Assembly: GCA_900660155.1 (NCBI GenBank)
Contig: CABFPE010000559.1
Location: 380,754 to 444,753, forward strand
From: Hofstenia miamia
Taxonomy: Eukaryota > Xenacoelomorpha > Acoela > Hofsteniidae
Direction: 5' to 3'
DNA length: 64,000 nt
Below the pieces are notes generated by a model. That model did no database searches, was not told the DNA's origin, and saw only the letters and a list, made by a program, of their open reading frames with translations. Positions 34,100-47,459 of the stretch are shown in pieces. Each line of letters begins with the position of its first letter. Within the stretch, counting starts at the first letter, position 1. The translations under genes were made by a program, and so were the position numbers.

Positions 34100-35102
34100 A
34101 CTTTCTATGGAAACTTTATTAGCAATTATTTTTAAATGATGAAACCTGGTTTGAAAAATGTTATCATAGTTATAGTGTTTTTTTCATTATATTCTCATAT
34201 ATACATATAAAGCGTGTGTTGCTTTCATTCTGAAATTTAGTTTCGAATTGTAGTTAATGTTATTTCAATGCGTTTTGAAGGGAGAGTTTTTAATTTTGAA
34301 AATCAATATTGTAAATGGATGTTCACTGAAACGCAATTAATAATATTTATTAAATTATATACATAAGACTAGGTGCATTATTCGTTGTATTTCACCGCTC
34401 TTTTATCTTAAGATGTCGAAAAAATAATAAATGCAACCGAATATAATTGTATCGTCAACCATGCACCGCCAAAAACCCTAGCTCTAACAAATTGCAATCA
34501 AATAAATCAGCATTGTTCTGATCCGAGTTTAAAAGCCGTAAGACCGAAATCTTGCCTATGATACCTGATTTTTTAAATATATTTAGATAACTATGACTTT
34601 TTACAATTATATTGTATTCTATTTAACAAACTGTAATTGTCTTTAGATTGATAGAATGATGCTTTCCTAAAATGTGAAATTCAATAAGTAATGCGTTTGT
34701 TTGGTTTGCTCCATGGCTCTCCTAAGAGAGGTTTCGGCTTTTTCCGAAACACAGCCGAGCACTACTAATAAATGTAATTTATGATTCTATTGCTAACGAC
34801 CAGTATTGACACAATCTTCACTAACTAACCATGGTTGCTCGGACTGGAGATTTCGCGTAAAGCTGCACTAACAAAGGATTGCGATCTAATGGGATTTTAG
34901 AATGTAGATGAAGAATGGTAGAGTATTGTTTTTTAATGGTGCATGCTAATAGGAAAAATATAGGGAAAATTTGAAATCGATTGGTGGGCGAACTTCTAAA
35001 AAGTTGAATTTGAATTACTATTGATATTGTTTAATGACCCTTTCTCGCATCATGAGGCCATTTAAAATGAATATTTTTATAAAAAAATTAAAAAGTACTA
35101 CT

Positions 35103-35140
<38 letters not shown>

Positions 35141-35645
35141 TTAATAATTGCAAATTGCATCTAAGGGATTCTATATGATTAATTAGGTAAACTTTCACGT
35201 CAAATAACAATTGAGATTAAAAAATGAGGAAAAGGTCTTCAAATAGATATTAGCTCATATCTGTTTTCAGAAACAAAAATATATTGCTACAGGATAATTT
35301 GCACAGAGACTGAAGTGTTGCATAAATGCTTGAAATGTTTAGGTAGCTGTTAATGGGATCCTAGCCCAAATAAGGCATCTTCTAAAAAAATTTATGAAGA
35401 TGAGGTATTCGTGGTGGTAAGAAAATTTATCATTGTGGCAAGACATCTGCTGAGCTGTCGTGATTGTTTCAATGTTGTATCACTGCAGGACTTTACTTCC
35501 AACATTTGACTTAAAATGATGATGATCAGGATGATGATTGTATATTTTTTTAATGCTTGAAATTTTCCACTACTTATTAAATTTTTACCTATTGTGTTCA
35601 ACAGAATACAACGAGTTTCCTAATATTTTCAATAATTTATTTTAA

Positions 35646-35694
<49 letters not shown>

Positions 35695-36800
35695 TTCAAA
35701 TTTGAGCATTCTTAAGTTCATAGTTTACATTTATTTATTATAAAAAAATCTTTATGCTCTTTCATTGAAATTTTACAAAACTCTTTTTTTATTAATTCAA
35801 TATTTTTTTATACATCTACGTTAAATAATGCATTAGACGGTATTTTCTAATTCAATCTTATGATAATCAACTTTTCAGATTACAATAATTGGAATAATAG
35901 GTATAGTAAAGCACAAGAAATGTACTATTTGATCATTATTGGACGGTATTGCTTCCTCTTTTTCATTAATGTAGTATCGGGGGATATTACATTAGTGTTT
36001 AATGATCTAGTAGTTGCTTTTCTTACATCTAGACATCCGCGCCATGATAATATTACATATTGTACTCTTCATTGATAAATAATGAGGTTATGAAAATTAT
36101 GCATTGAAATTAATTATAAAAACATGCTTGCATAATATATACTATATACACAGTTTCTTTCTAGCGAGATTTAATTCTATTTTTGTATGCTCTAATTTAT
36201 TGAATTTTTATTTATATTTTTGTTTGTTTCCGTTCTTCAGAAAAATTAATCGAATGAATGTTTTTTGCAAGCAAGCGTATTAAAAAATTCATCGAGCTAT
36301 CAAATTTTTTGAGATCATACTCAAGCTTTGGGTTGTCAATTTTACATATATTTAATTTTTGCCATTTGCACTAGTTCTTTCATTTTAGAGTATAAATTTT
36401 TGGAGGCCGATTTTTTAATAAAAATTAACTATATTTTTACCAGGAATATTAAAAATATTGACATTTTTTTAAAACCGAAAATCAATGAAGTAATTTTTGA
36501 CTTTAATGTTAAAAGAGAACTAAAAAAATTAGAATGGTTGTTACTGAAATTTTTTTTACACAAAACAAGGAATTGTGAGAATTTCGATTCCAGCATTAAT
36601 TAGCTAGAATATAACTGCAACTTTGAACACAAGCATATATTTATTTGAGGTGGTTAAAACTATTGAGGAAACAGCATTTTCATACATATGCAGTTTTCTA
36701 AACATTTTAGGTCTTTTAATACGAAGTATTTATCATAAAAAATCGTGCTTATTGTCTGAGGATTTATTGTAATTTTATAAGCATTTCACACATTAAAACA
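34100..36800. other. AT-rich stretch with TA microsatellites, no gene recognised
   Basis: TA tracts lie at about 35107-35138 and 35652-35687. A minus-strand open stretch at 35510-35392, behind a TTTTAAG acceptor, reads MLEVKSCSDTTLKQSRQLSR and ends in stop. It could be a terminal exon but matches nothing I know. Confidence 0.4.
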
Positions 36801-36825
36801 TTATTCTCAACTACGTTCCTTGCAG

Positions 36826-36968
36826 CAAACATGGCCTTCAAAATTACACTACAAGATCTTGATAATGCAATCATAAAAATATTTCATTTAAGGACAAGCA
36901 ATGTTGCCAACTTCCTTAATCTCCATAGCCTTCCAACTGATACTGTGGTAACAATGACCAAAAATTAA
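36826..36968 (+). CDS. Candidate plus-strand terminal exon (weak)
   Basis: After a good acceptor (TACGTTCCTTGCAG) an open frame with a Met after two codons reads MAFKITLQDLDNAIIKIFHL, then NFLNLHSLPTDTVVTMTKN and stop. No upstream partner exon was found and the family is not recognised. It is also partly open on the other strand. Confidence 0.2.
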
Positions 36969-37215
36969 TAATTTTCCTGAAAAATTGTGATTCCCGCTAA
37001 ATAAACAGAGTTTTTCATCCTGAATTTGATTTTTTGCAATATTTTTAACAATATATATGTTAAAATCAAAATTCCTGATTAAATACCTAAGTACAGAATT
37101 TAATTCAAAAATTGAGCCCAATGCAAAAAAAAAATCACAAAGTTATTGTTAATTTTGCAAAAATAATTTGAAAGATCAGTTTCCAGATATTTATTATTTA
37201 TAACATAACCTTAAC

Positions 37216-38185
37216 TCTCTCTCTCTCGTTCTCTCTCTCTCTCTCNNNNNNNNNNNNNNNNNNNNNNNNNNNNNNNNNNNNNNNNNNNNNNNNNNNNNNN
37301 NNNNNNNNNNNNNNNNNNNNNNNNNNNNNNNNNNNNNNNNNNNNNNNNNNNNNNNNNNNNNNNNNNNNNNNNNNNNNNNNNNNNNNNNNNNNNNNNNNNN
37401 NNNNNNNNNNNNNNNNNNNNNNNNNNNNNNNNNNNNNNNNNNNNNNNNNNNNNNNNNNNNNNNNNNNNNNNNNNNNNNNNNNNNNNNNNNNNNNNNNNNN
37501 NNNNNNNNNNNNNNNNNNNNNNNNNNNNNNNNNNNNNNNNNNNNNNNNNNNNNNNNNNNNNNNNNNNNNNNNNNNNNNNNNNNNNNNNNNNNNNNNNNNN
37601 NNNNNNNNNNNNNNNNNNNNNNNNNNNNNNNNNNNNNNNNNNNNNNNNNNNNNNNNNNNNNNNNNNNNNNNNNNNNNNNNNNNNNNNNNNNNNNNNNNNN
37701 NNNNNNNNNNNNNNNNNNNNNNNNNNNNNNNNNNNNNNNNNNNNNNNNNNNNNNNNNNNNNNNNNNNNNNNNNNNNNNNNNNNNNNNNNNNNNNNNNNNN
37801 NNNNNNNNNNNNNNNNNNNNNNNNNNNNNNNNNNNNNNNNNNNNNNNNNNNNNNNNNNNNNNNNNNNNNNNNNNNNNNNNNNNNNNNNNNNNNNNNNNNN
37901 NNNNNNNNNNNNNNNNNNNNNNNNNNNNNNNNNNNNNNNNNNNNNNNNNNNNNNNNNNNNNNNNNNNNNNNNNNNNNNNNNNNNNNNNNNNNNNNNNNNN
38001 NNNNNNNNNNNNNNNNNNNNNNNNNNNNNNNNNNNNNNNNNNNNNNNNNNNNNNNNNNNNNNNNNNNNNNNNNNNNNNNNNNNNNNNNNNNNNNNNNNNN
38101 NNNNNNNNNNNNNNNNNNNNNNNNNNNNNNNNNNNNNNNNNNNNNNNNNNNNNNNNNNNNNNTATATATATATATATATATATAT
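37216..38185. other. Assembly gap (917 N) between (CT)n and (TA)n
   Basis: The gap runs 37246-38162, bounded on the left by CT repeats and on the right by TA repeats. Microsatellite flanks explain why assembly stopped. Confidence 0.95.
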
Positions 38186-39399
38186 CGATATTATTTTCAA
38201 TATTCTGTTTTAGGAAAATAATTTAAATCATAACTAAGTCCTTCTAGGTTTATTATTATCCAAAGTTTTAATTTTCCTAGGAGTATTAATATCTATATCT
38301 AATTCGTTTCTTATGTTTGTGTAAGCAAACATAGAATTTAAAATTAGAGATCAAAAAATCCAATGTTGAGGCTTTATAAAAGATTGTATTTACAAAGAAT
38401 TTAGTTAATTGCAAAAATTTATAGCATATTATAAATTGCTAATGAGAAATTTTGTTGAAGATATAAAGTGCATTTAATTAAATTTATTTTGCTTTTATGG
38501 TGTATTTTGTATAATAAATGAAGAATTTCTTAAAAATACCTGCAAATCATAATTCTCCTTTAACTTTATAGATCTCATAGGTTAGAAGTACTTTAATGTA
38601 TAAATTGACTGTACGAGACTTCTGTCTGCTTGATTATAATCCGCGAATTTGAAGTAACAACTAAATTATTCGGTCATCAAAAACTTTTTCATATTCTTGT
38701 GAATTTTTTAGAATTTCACAATTTGAAAGTAGCAACATTTCTGTACCTAATTGCAAAACATAGCCACAAAAAATACACTTTTTATTGAATATTGCTAAGA
38801 TTTACTCTATGCTTTTTCTATAAACACGTGTGAAAGAACAGTCAGTTTTTACAGCCATTTTTCTGCTATGAACCATCTAATTTCATGTGTGTTTGTGGGA
38901 ATGTGAAAATTGGAAAGAAAGAAGGGGCGTTAAGTTTTCCGGAAATTAGTAGAAACGGGTAGTCTATTGGCCTTCCGGAAATTAGTAGAAACGGGTAGTC
39001 TATTGGAAATGAAAAGTTTTCCGAAAGGTTTTTTGATGGAAGTTGTTCGGAGTCAACTACATATATAGAATCTTGCAAGCAAGTGAGAAACGGAGAAACT
39101 GTCCCTCATCTTATCGAAAGACACAAACTTAAAAGCTTTTGCAGTGATAATGTATATTCTTCTGATGAATGTGAAACTTAGCTTTAGTGGCGAGGTGGGG
39201 ATTGGATAGCCTCCCAAAGGCAATATAGCCAGCCCCAATATTAAAAAAAATAACTTGTAAAATACAACTGTATTGGTTTTATCAATAATATATGTACTAC
39301 CAATTATATTTATTTATAAGTTTATATATATATATACGTTGCTATTCGTGGAATTAACATCACATTATCAGCTGGTTTGTTTGAAAAAGCAGTGCACAA

Positions 39400-40171
39400 A
39401 CAATATATCTCTGAGACAGGACGCAACCTATGAGACAGTTATCAATTTGCATATAAATCTGGATATTCAATTCATGACCATTGATTAACAACGCAGAACT
39501 ACATTTTAAACAAACTGAATCAAAATTGAAATGAAGGTATACATTGCATATCTATAGATTTCGCAAAAGCATTTGACAGAGTGCAACCTGAAATTGTTAA
39601 TCAAAAGTTTTTAACATTTTTGTAAAAATAGCTTAATTCGAAAATGGTTTTCTTTTTCCTAAGAGGTCGTAAGCAACAACTAAAACGGAACAACGAAATA
39701 CAAGAATTAATTGAAATAAATATGGGATGTTCTCAAGGCACAGTTGGTGGTTCACACGCATTTACAATTTTCACTGATGATTTATGGAGCATCAATAAAG
39801 AACGTCAGATATTTAAATACGCGGATGATACAGTTAATATTATTCCATGTAAATTGACGACAAATTCATACGATAAACAAAAACTGGAAACTGAATATGT
39901 AGGCATGAAATCCTGGGGAGGTGAAAATGTAATGCAAACTTATTTCGAAAAATTGAAAATTATTCGCTTTTGCACTAATAATAGACATCAATGTACATGT
40001 AATATGATTAAATTAAATCCCTGCAAAGAAATAAAGATTCTTGGAGAGATTTTCAATGGCAGTATGAAATTTACATCTCATAGAAAACAGCTAATATCTA
40101 CTCTGCATAGAACATTGTACTTCATAGTTGATCTAAAGGTAAGCAATTGTCACCAAGATAACATTAATTAA
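39400..40171 (+). mobile_element. Non-LTR retrotransposon (LINE) reverse transcriptase fossil
   Basis: The plus strand reads FAYKSGYSIHD, then CISIDFAKAFDRVQPEIVN, then GCSQGTVGGSHAFTIFTDDL and IFKYADDTVNIIP. These are RT motifs in order: the FR.G..T.DA-type region, ID..KAFD, GxxQG and YADD. A thumb-like region with KEIKILGEIF and FTSHRKQL (the LG...F..H block of CR1/Jockey/RTE-type LINEs) follows. Several stops and frame changes lie in the 5' part, while 39644-40171 stays open for 175 codons. The endonuclease was not found. The exact clade cannot be set by eye. Confidence 0.85.
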
Positions 40172-40739
40172 CTATTTGAGGTTCTGATAATATCAAAAAT
40201 AAAATATGGGCTTGTAGTGTTGATTTGCATGCATTAAAGATATGTCAACATTTTTGGATATTTTAAAAATGCTTGAAATTGATGATCAAAAGCAAATGAA
40301 AGGAATTATTTCAAATCTAAGTTGAACTAATTCTGTTCTGACCACAATAGTGTATTGCTTTGAGATGACTAATTTGCAAAAAATGGCTTGGTGGGTACAT
40401 AAGTGAAAATTAATGAAATATTTGCACCCAGAGTTGAAACTGCGGTCAATACTTAACATTCTAATTATCTTACTAATTAATAAAAATTGACACAATTGCT
40501 AAATGTATCCTGCAATATTGCAGGATTACAAAACTTTTTTAGCATGAAACTTTGATGAAGAAACTTTGATTTTTTCATGGCAAACAACTATTTTTCCTTT
40601 TCTTGGACAGGAGTTTGGGGCAAACAAAAATTTCATAGAAAACTTAGTCAATGAACAATCATAAGAGGAAAACAGAACAACTCTTGTTAACTTTGAAAAC
40701 TTCATGCTATACGAATAGCGCAATTTTTCATAGTTACAG

Positions 40740-40960
40740 TTCTTGATTCGATCTTTGATAATGTCCTGTCCTGCATTTTCTCATTGGCTAACAGGTCTGG
40801 GGAAACCACTGGCTAGTCATGAATCTTCCCATAGTAGTACTTGTCCAATGAGAAACGTATCATCCTGGAGAATCATGCTGTTTTCTTGCCATAATGATAC
40901 TAGGTACTCCTTCAGCATCACTCTGTACACATCTAACCTATATTTCTCTCCACTCTGATG
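40740..40960 (-). mobile_element. Tc1/mariner transposase remnant (degenerate)
   Basis: The minus strand reads GEKYRLDVYRVMLKEYLV, then MILQDDTFLIGQVLLWEDS and, in another frame, PDLLANEKMQDRTLSKIE. This fits the spacing of the QQD.A..H and SPDLNPIENxWDxLKxxIE blocks of a Tc1/mariner catalytic core. Heavily decayed. Confidence 0.4.
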
Positions 40961-40999
40961 AGTTTGCGCATCCCTAGATTCCAGATAGCCTCCAAAACC

Positions 41000-43250
41000 G
41001 TAGTGTAGGACAGCTTAGACCACTAGCTTAAAGCAAACTAGAGCGCATTGTGACTTCCAAACAAGTTCGCAATGCGGTGAATTTAGATTGAATATGAACT
41101 CATAAGTTCCAACCGCTTTTTGTAGTCGCCGATTTGTACACATTGCAACGTTGGTGGAGCGGTGTCAACTAGTGAAATTTGGTTTTTTGAGGCTATGCAA
41201 ACTCTACGCCTATTTTGTAAAGTGCCAAAAGATCACCTGTGTTTCAAATATTAAAATATACATATTTTAATTTGCGATGGTTTGAAATTTCGATAATGCA
41301 ATTTCATAGCTTGTAACTCACATTATTTACATGAGTGTGATTTTTGGATATTTAGCAATATAGTATCGAAAATGAAATTTGTTCTCATTTTTTCTACAAA
41401 ATAAAGAAAATAATTTCTTTTTCAGGCTGTTTTGGAATATGATGAATTTATTCTAAGACAAAATTTTCGTTGCATGACTATACTACTAAAAATTCTGATA
41501 AACGCATATTGATTGAATATGAGCAAATGTCTGAGTCTAAACTCATTATTCATTATTATACATAATTCTGAAGAATTTTTACTACCCAATCAGAATTTCA
41601 TGTCTTTATTGTTTACATCTGAAAATTGGATTTGGTGTAAAAAATCAATAAAAATGATGAAAAAATTGATTATATTTTAAATTGTGAGGAATTCATTCGT
41701 GGTAATTAAATCTTTCTTAATTGAGTATTTAACATAGGATTTACATTTAATAAAATAAACATGCAAGGATAATTCGTTGGACGTGTTTATGTTTCAGCTA
41801 AATGCGTTTACGAGTATTGCTGTAAAATCAAACTTCGAAATTGTTTCATAAACATCGGATTAAATGAAATATCTGTTTATTTATGAGGAATTAAAAACGT
41901 TACTTAAATAAATATAATAAAACTAATTCTACAAAGTTTTACATTGGGTTAATTGCATACAATAAAATGACAGTTTTCTAATGAACCAAATCACCCTTTT
42001 TGTAAATATCATTAGTGTAATACAATGCACTTAAATTAAATTTTGCTAAAAGTCATTAACAATGTTTTTATGTAAGATTAATGTAAAAACTTTCTATAAT
42101 TGAAATTGTAGACGGATTAAAGAATTCAGCAGGGATATAAATATTTGAAAGTGGTTATATGCAATCAACTGGATGGAAGCAAACAAACAATTGACTAATG
42201 GTTTTGTTGCATATATTTTGTATACTTTAATTAATTTATTAAAGTAAATTTTCGTTATCTTCCTAGACAATGGCAACAATGAGAGGCTTAGCTTTGTGTG
42301 GGAAAGCGACTAATGCACAATTAATTAAAATTTCATGAGATAGTCTTTTATTAATTGCATTCCAACAACAATTGAATGGTCTTCGGCGACGAATAAAGTT
42401 TGAGTTTGAATGGCTGCTGCCATTGGTTAAAACAATTTGCCAATCAAGTGCGAACGACGCCGAACTTCTCACTGCTGATGATTAATGACAGCTTTTACAA
42501 GTTTCAAACCGTTTTCATAATGATTAATGGGCAATTAAGGAATATTCAAGAATCGTTCATTGCTTTCTACAAATTTTCACATTTTTTGACAATACTTTCA
42601 ATTCTGGGTAAGTTACTTATTTTTACACCTTATTATCAATCGCTTTGAAAACAGCGTGTTTCAATGTCTATATTAGAAATTCTGTTTTATCATTAAGTAT
42701 ATTAATGCTAATTTTTTTATTCTTAGACAAATTTAAAATTCTCAATCTCATATATGATGTTAGATTTTTTGAAAAATTGCAATATTCGACCGAAGATACT
42801 TAGCCAAGGTAGTAAATTTCAGGTATGAATTGATTGTGACCATCTTCTGTAAAGTCTTTTGCTTTGAAAAACATGATCCTATAAACCATATATTTCTGGG
42901 CATTGAAACCTAATTTGAGTTAGTTTTGTTCAATTTGTACTTCATTTTGTTTTCATAAATAGTTTTAATCAGCATAATAATCCTAAATTTTCATTGTTAC
43001 CATATTAATTTATTGCATATATGATACTAATTTTCGTTTCACAAATGTGTAGTGACTATATAAAAATTTTCGTATTACTTGCGCATGAAATAGGAAATAC
43101 AACGTTGAAATCAAGTTGTAATTTAGATCTACAAAGATAGTTGAAATTGATTTTAGTTTTCGGACGGATTTCAAGAAAAGCACGAGAATGGATTTAGACT
43201 ACGGATTTAAGTCTTGCGCTTAAATTTCTTTAAAAGGTTGAATTTTTTCA
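41000..43250. other. AT-rich stretch, no gene recognised
   Basis: A GC-richer patch at 42265-42480 is open for about 70 codons on the minus strand and has a plausible plus-strand acceptor (TTATCTTCCTAG). It resembles no family I know. Nothing else stands out. Confidence 0.4.
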
Positions 43251-44181
43251 GCGTTGCATATGGAAATGAAATTTTGCTTCTATTTCAATTCCATTTCCAC
43301 ATTTATTTTAAAAATATTTCCATATTTTTTCATACATTTCCACATATTGCTATACCTCTTAAAGTTATGGATTTGCTAAGTTCATTGAAAGCTGCCAAGG
43401 GCTTACCCAGGGTTTTCTGACGAGGGGACATTTTAGTCATGACCAAAAGCAGGGTGACATTTTTTTAAAAATATTGAGAAAATAAACCATAAAATGCATT
43501 TAGATTTTAATTTTTCATTTTTTTACTAAAACTTTTTGGATTTAGTCAGTCAAAATCACTATTAAATTCCTGGCGGGGGACAATTCTACCATGTCCCCCT
43601 TGCGTACTCAACTGAAAGGTACTACGAAATATTTTGTAAAATTCTATGCGATTAATCAAGGGTTTAGTCAACATTGATTTGGCATTTTAATTATTTTTCT
43701 ACTACAATGGTCTGCACTTTTAGAGACCAGATTTATAAAGACGATCTTTATAACAAGTTCTCTGATCTTCGATGTTTATACGAATCTTTAATCAATTATT
43801 ATTACAATTTTTTATAACAACCTATTAATATACCGAACAAAGACTGAGTAAAGTAGATGTTAGCTATAACCGCGGGTCTGTAATTATTTTAGTCCATTTC
43901 AAATCCAGTAAAGTTCAAAGGTGCACTAAATGTCAAGTCCGGTTTCTTTCAGAACTAAAACTAAATATTCTGAACATTTTCTGAATCCTGTAAAATTTAA
44001 CAAATCTCTCCTTATTTTAAAGGGAGTGCTAATCTATTGATGAGATTTCTAGATTAAGGAGATCTGTATTTTTGAATTTTTACTTCCAAACATTTTCATT
44101 AAATTTCCATTCCTTAAACTGATGTCCACTTCCATAATCTGGAAAAGGAATGGAGTCAAATTCCCATTTCCATGTGCACTC
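43251..44181. mobile_element. hAT-like MITE with TTTCCA motifs, carrying a second insertion
   Basis: The left end GTTGCATATGGAAATGAAAT corresponds to the reverse complement of the right end, AGTGCACATGGAAATGGGAA. Inside both ends the word ATTTCCA/TGGAAAT is repeated many times. The roughly 930-bp span is enlarged by another element at about 43388-43625. Confidence 0.5.
43388..43625. mobile_element. Possible inner MITE with GGGGACA ends
   Basis: GACGAGGGGACATTTT on the left and TGTCCCCCTTGCG on the right form an imperfect inverted pair around an AT-rich core. It lies within the TTTCCA-motif element. No target duplication was confirmed. Confidence 0.35.
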
Positions 44182-46850
44182 TTTAATTATTTACACAACA
44201 TTTCTTATTCAAAATGTTTTTTGTAATTATTATAAAAAATTATATAAATTCTTCAACAGCAGTTCTTTCAGTTCATAGCAAAATAAATACTAAATTCTTA
44301 GTTCAATTATTGATATATGTTGCATTTCAATTCACTATCGTATATTTTCTTAATGTGTCTAACAAAAATTATAATTGTTAGTTTGTTTTTTATTTTACTC
44401 CGTTATAGTAAAATTTTTCACTTAGAAAACTCCTTCAATTCTTTTTCTAACTTCTTATGTTTTTCATGAGTGTAACAAAATTTCTTCACACATTTTTAAG
44501 TTCACAATAAGAGACAATTATTCATTAGGAATTTCAACAGGCTGGTGTATGTGTAGAAATACATACTAGACATCAAGTTTCTCATTTTTATTTATTCTCA
44601 TAAATTAACCTGATTGATTCAATAAGAATTATTTGAATGGATTAGTGGTGCCCTCATTTTTATGAAAGCAGTTCAGTACCTGTTAAATTATTATTGAATT
44701 ATTCCATGTTCCAGCTTTGAGTCTAAACATTTTCTATTTTTTAATGAGGTTTAATGAAATTTTGTCATAAAATCTGGAAAAATTTAGAAAAAGCCATCTT
44801 TCAAATAGAAAACATTCTTTATTCTTCAAATTTACAAACAATATTTATACAAGAGAGATCGTGCAATCCAGAAGGATAAGATTATAGTCTTACCATTTTA
44901 ACAATAATATTTACAATAGTTAAAACTATAAAAACTATACCCAATATGCACATGTTTTAAGTAAATTACAGGAAAAAAACATAAATATTTTTCAAATCAC
45001 TTATTTTTATATTGTTCAATTTCAGTGAAAATAAGTTCATAATGTGATCAAGACTTTAATAAAAATGTTGATCAACTATGAAAGAGCACACACCTGAAAC
45101 CTGTTTCGTTTTTATTTACTTACCATAAAAGTCTCATAAATCTATAGAAGCATGCCGTTGGAAAGAATATCTGTACTCTATAATTTTTTTTAGAAAAAAA
45201 ATTTTTTTCCAAGAAAAATAAATAAACCTAGCTTACAACACTGTAAGACATTTGTGCTTACAATTCATTATTAATGAAAACAATTGGTGACTATTATTAA
45301 TTTTTATCATTTTTTGCACTAGATGAAAATAATTTTTGTTACTCTAATGCTTTGCTGAAAATTATTTCGTAATTATTAAATTGGGAATATGAGAATTCAA
45401 AATGAACTTGATTATTTTTTCAAAAGAAAAGCAAGTTAAGAAGGCAGTATATCATTCGCATAAATTCCACAGTGATAAGTTTTTAATTATAAATCATGAG
45501 ACGTTTAAGAGAGGCGAAGAACACGAGAGCCATTCACAAATAAGAAACCAGGCAAACAGAAAATTATTGAGGGATTTGTCTGCACACTATTTTAAAAGGA
45601 AATGTCAGCATTGATAATGATTGATATCTTTGTTATAAATAATTTTTTCACAGCGTTTCTTCTACAATTATTTATTTTTTTTACAATGTATATAAATACA
45701 ACACAAATACGCACATTATATCAATATTTAGTATTCAGCGGTGCTATTTCGTTACAAATATAGTTCTTAGTTTAAAATATTTCAATTGTCAAGAATGAAC
45801 CTATATTTATCTTTTTTATCTAATCAGTTACTGCTTCGCTTTTCGCCTGTCTGCTTTGCTACTTTGTAGCTTCTTAGAAAATCGTATTCTATGAGGAAAT
45901 GCATACTAACTTTCTACGTCAGAGTAATTTTCAAATTTTGGAAAAGCACCGCCAAATTGTAGACATTTAAACCGTCAGGTGGTTCCACAATGGCTCTTTT
46001 GAGGAAACCTCTCCTTAAATTCTGTTTGCAGTTTATATTATGCAAATACATTGTTTAACTTAGGAAGAGACTTGGTTACTAAGTAATATCCTATCCCAAA
46101 GCCATTTAATTTGAGGGGTTACTCATTTATATTTGTCTAAAAATCACAAAGACCAATTTTCTAATATATGGATGATTTATTGGTATAGGTTTGCAGACAA
46201 ATTGTAAGCCAACGTGGGACGTACGTAGGTTCCGCCTGTACTTAGTGTTCAGTTGGTTTTGAATCTTGACACAAAATTTACAAATTTGATATATATTTAA
46301 AAATTTTTTGAAATTTGTGTAATGTTTTTTATAGAAAAAGGTTCCCCAAAATTCATAATTAATATACAACTTGATTTACTTATTTTTATATATTATTTTT
46401 TATGCTGTAGTTTAATTCTATTCTTAATGCTGAATTTTGTGGATGATCTTCAGGTTGGGTTAGGCTTAAAATATCTAGAGCTCTTTTTGATATTGCATAG
46501 ACACAAGTGTTCTCCTGGATCATTCAATGTCATGAAGCTGGGAACTGAGATTAAATAAGTCAATGTTTTGTGTAGCAACATGAAATTGGAAGCAAAAATG
46601 AAGAATCTAGGACTGCGCACTTAACAATAATACTAAAAATTCTGCCAACTTAGGCCAAAATTCATGTTATGCATGGGTTCGCATACGAGAATAGGTCTAG
46701 AAGACTTCATTTGGGTACAAACATGACCTACTATAGTAGGTCATGGTGCAAAACAAATTGGACTACATAGATATCTCGCTGACCTTAGCAAACACTTAAA
46801 GCACTACATATTCATATAATATCATGGCTTGTTGAAATGTTGAATATTGG
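44182..46850. other. AT-rich stretch, no gene recognised
   Basis: One splice-bounded open stretch on the minus strand (45177-45124, reading VQIFFPTACFYRFMRLL up to a GTAAGT donor) and a 70-codon plus-strand frame at 45402-45614 were seen. Neither has a recognised relative. Confidence 0.35.
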
Positions 46851-47029
46851 GATATCTACCTACACAGATTTTAATAATGCATTACTTTTTTCGATAAATT
46901 TTTACCAATATCTTGCTAATATGTAGCAGAGCAAATACGTCTCTATCATATGATGCATCTAAATTTGAAAAGATATTATCAAGACATTCAAACAAATATA
47001 TAATAATCTGACTTCGACTTAATATTTCT

Positions 47030-47230
47030 TCAGCTCTGATTCAATAAACCATTTATTAAAAATGCCATAAGGTTATAGAACAATTTTTTGGTTTAGAACA
47101 TCATGGTTTTGCTCTAAATTCGATAGTTGACTGATTTCAATATAGAAAATGTTCAGTAAAATCTGATTTGTCGAATCCAATCAAAATTTCTAAAAATTTG
47201 ATTCATAATACATCTGAAGTATATGCTTAA
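47030..47230 (+). mobile_element. LINE reverse transcriptase fragment (degenerate)
   Basis: Plus-strand frames read DSINHLLK followed by LEHHGFALNSIVD and FQYRKCSVKSD. This is the F.DxINHxxLLxKLExxGxxGxALxWFxxYLxxRxQxVK block of LINE RTs between motifs A and B. Frames are broken. No other RT motifs are convincing nearby. Confidence 0.45.
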
Positions 47231-47459
47231 ATTTGTAGCAATAGCTGCAGCAAGAAAAACATCAATCTAAATAATGAACTAATAATCGTGAAAAGACCGT
47301 TGAACTGTTAATAGCGAAGACACAAAAAATTCAGAGTACTTAATAATTTATAAAAACTTTTTAGCAACATTGACTATTTTTTACTAAAACAAAATAAATT
47401 TATGGATTCTAGGTTCATTCCAAAAATGGTTTGGAAGTTTTGATTCTTCACGTATCTAA

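Noticed and set aside
37211-38200. Long open frames across the N gaps (also near 15.0 kb and 51.7-52.9 kb)
   Set aside because: They are open only because Ns contain no stops. The flanks are microsatellite.
46322-46558. VDDL motif suggesting a reverse transcriptase catalytic box
   Set aside because: The surrounding residues do not fit any RT motif order. A single four-residue match is not enough.
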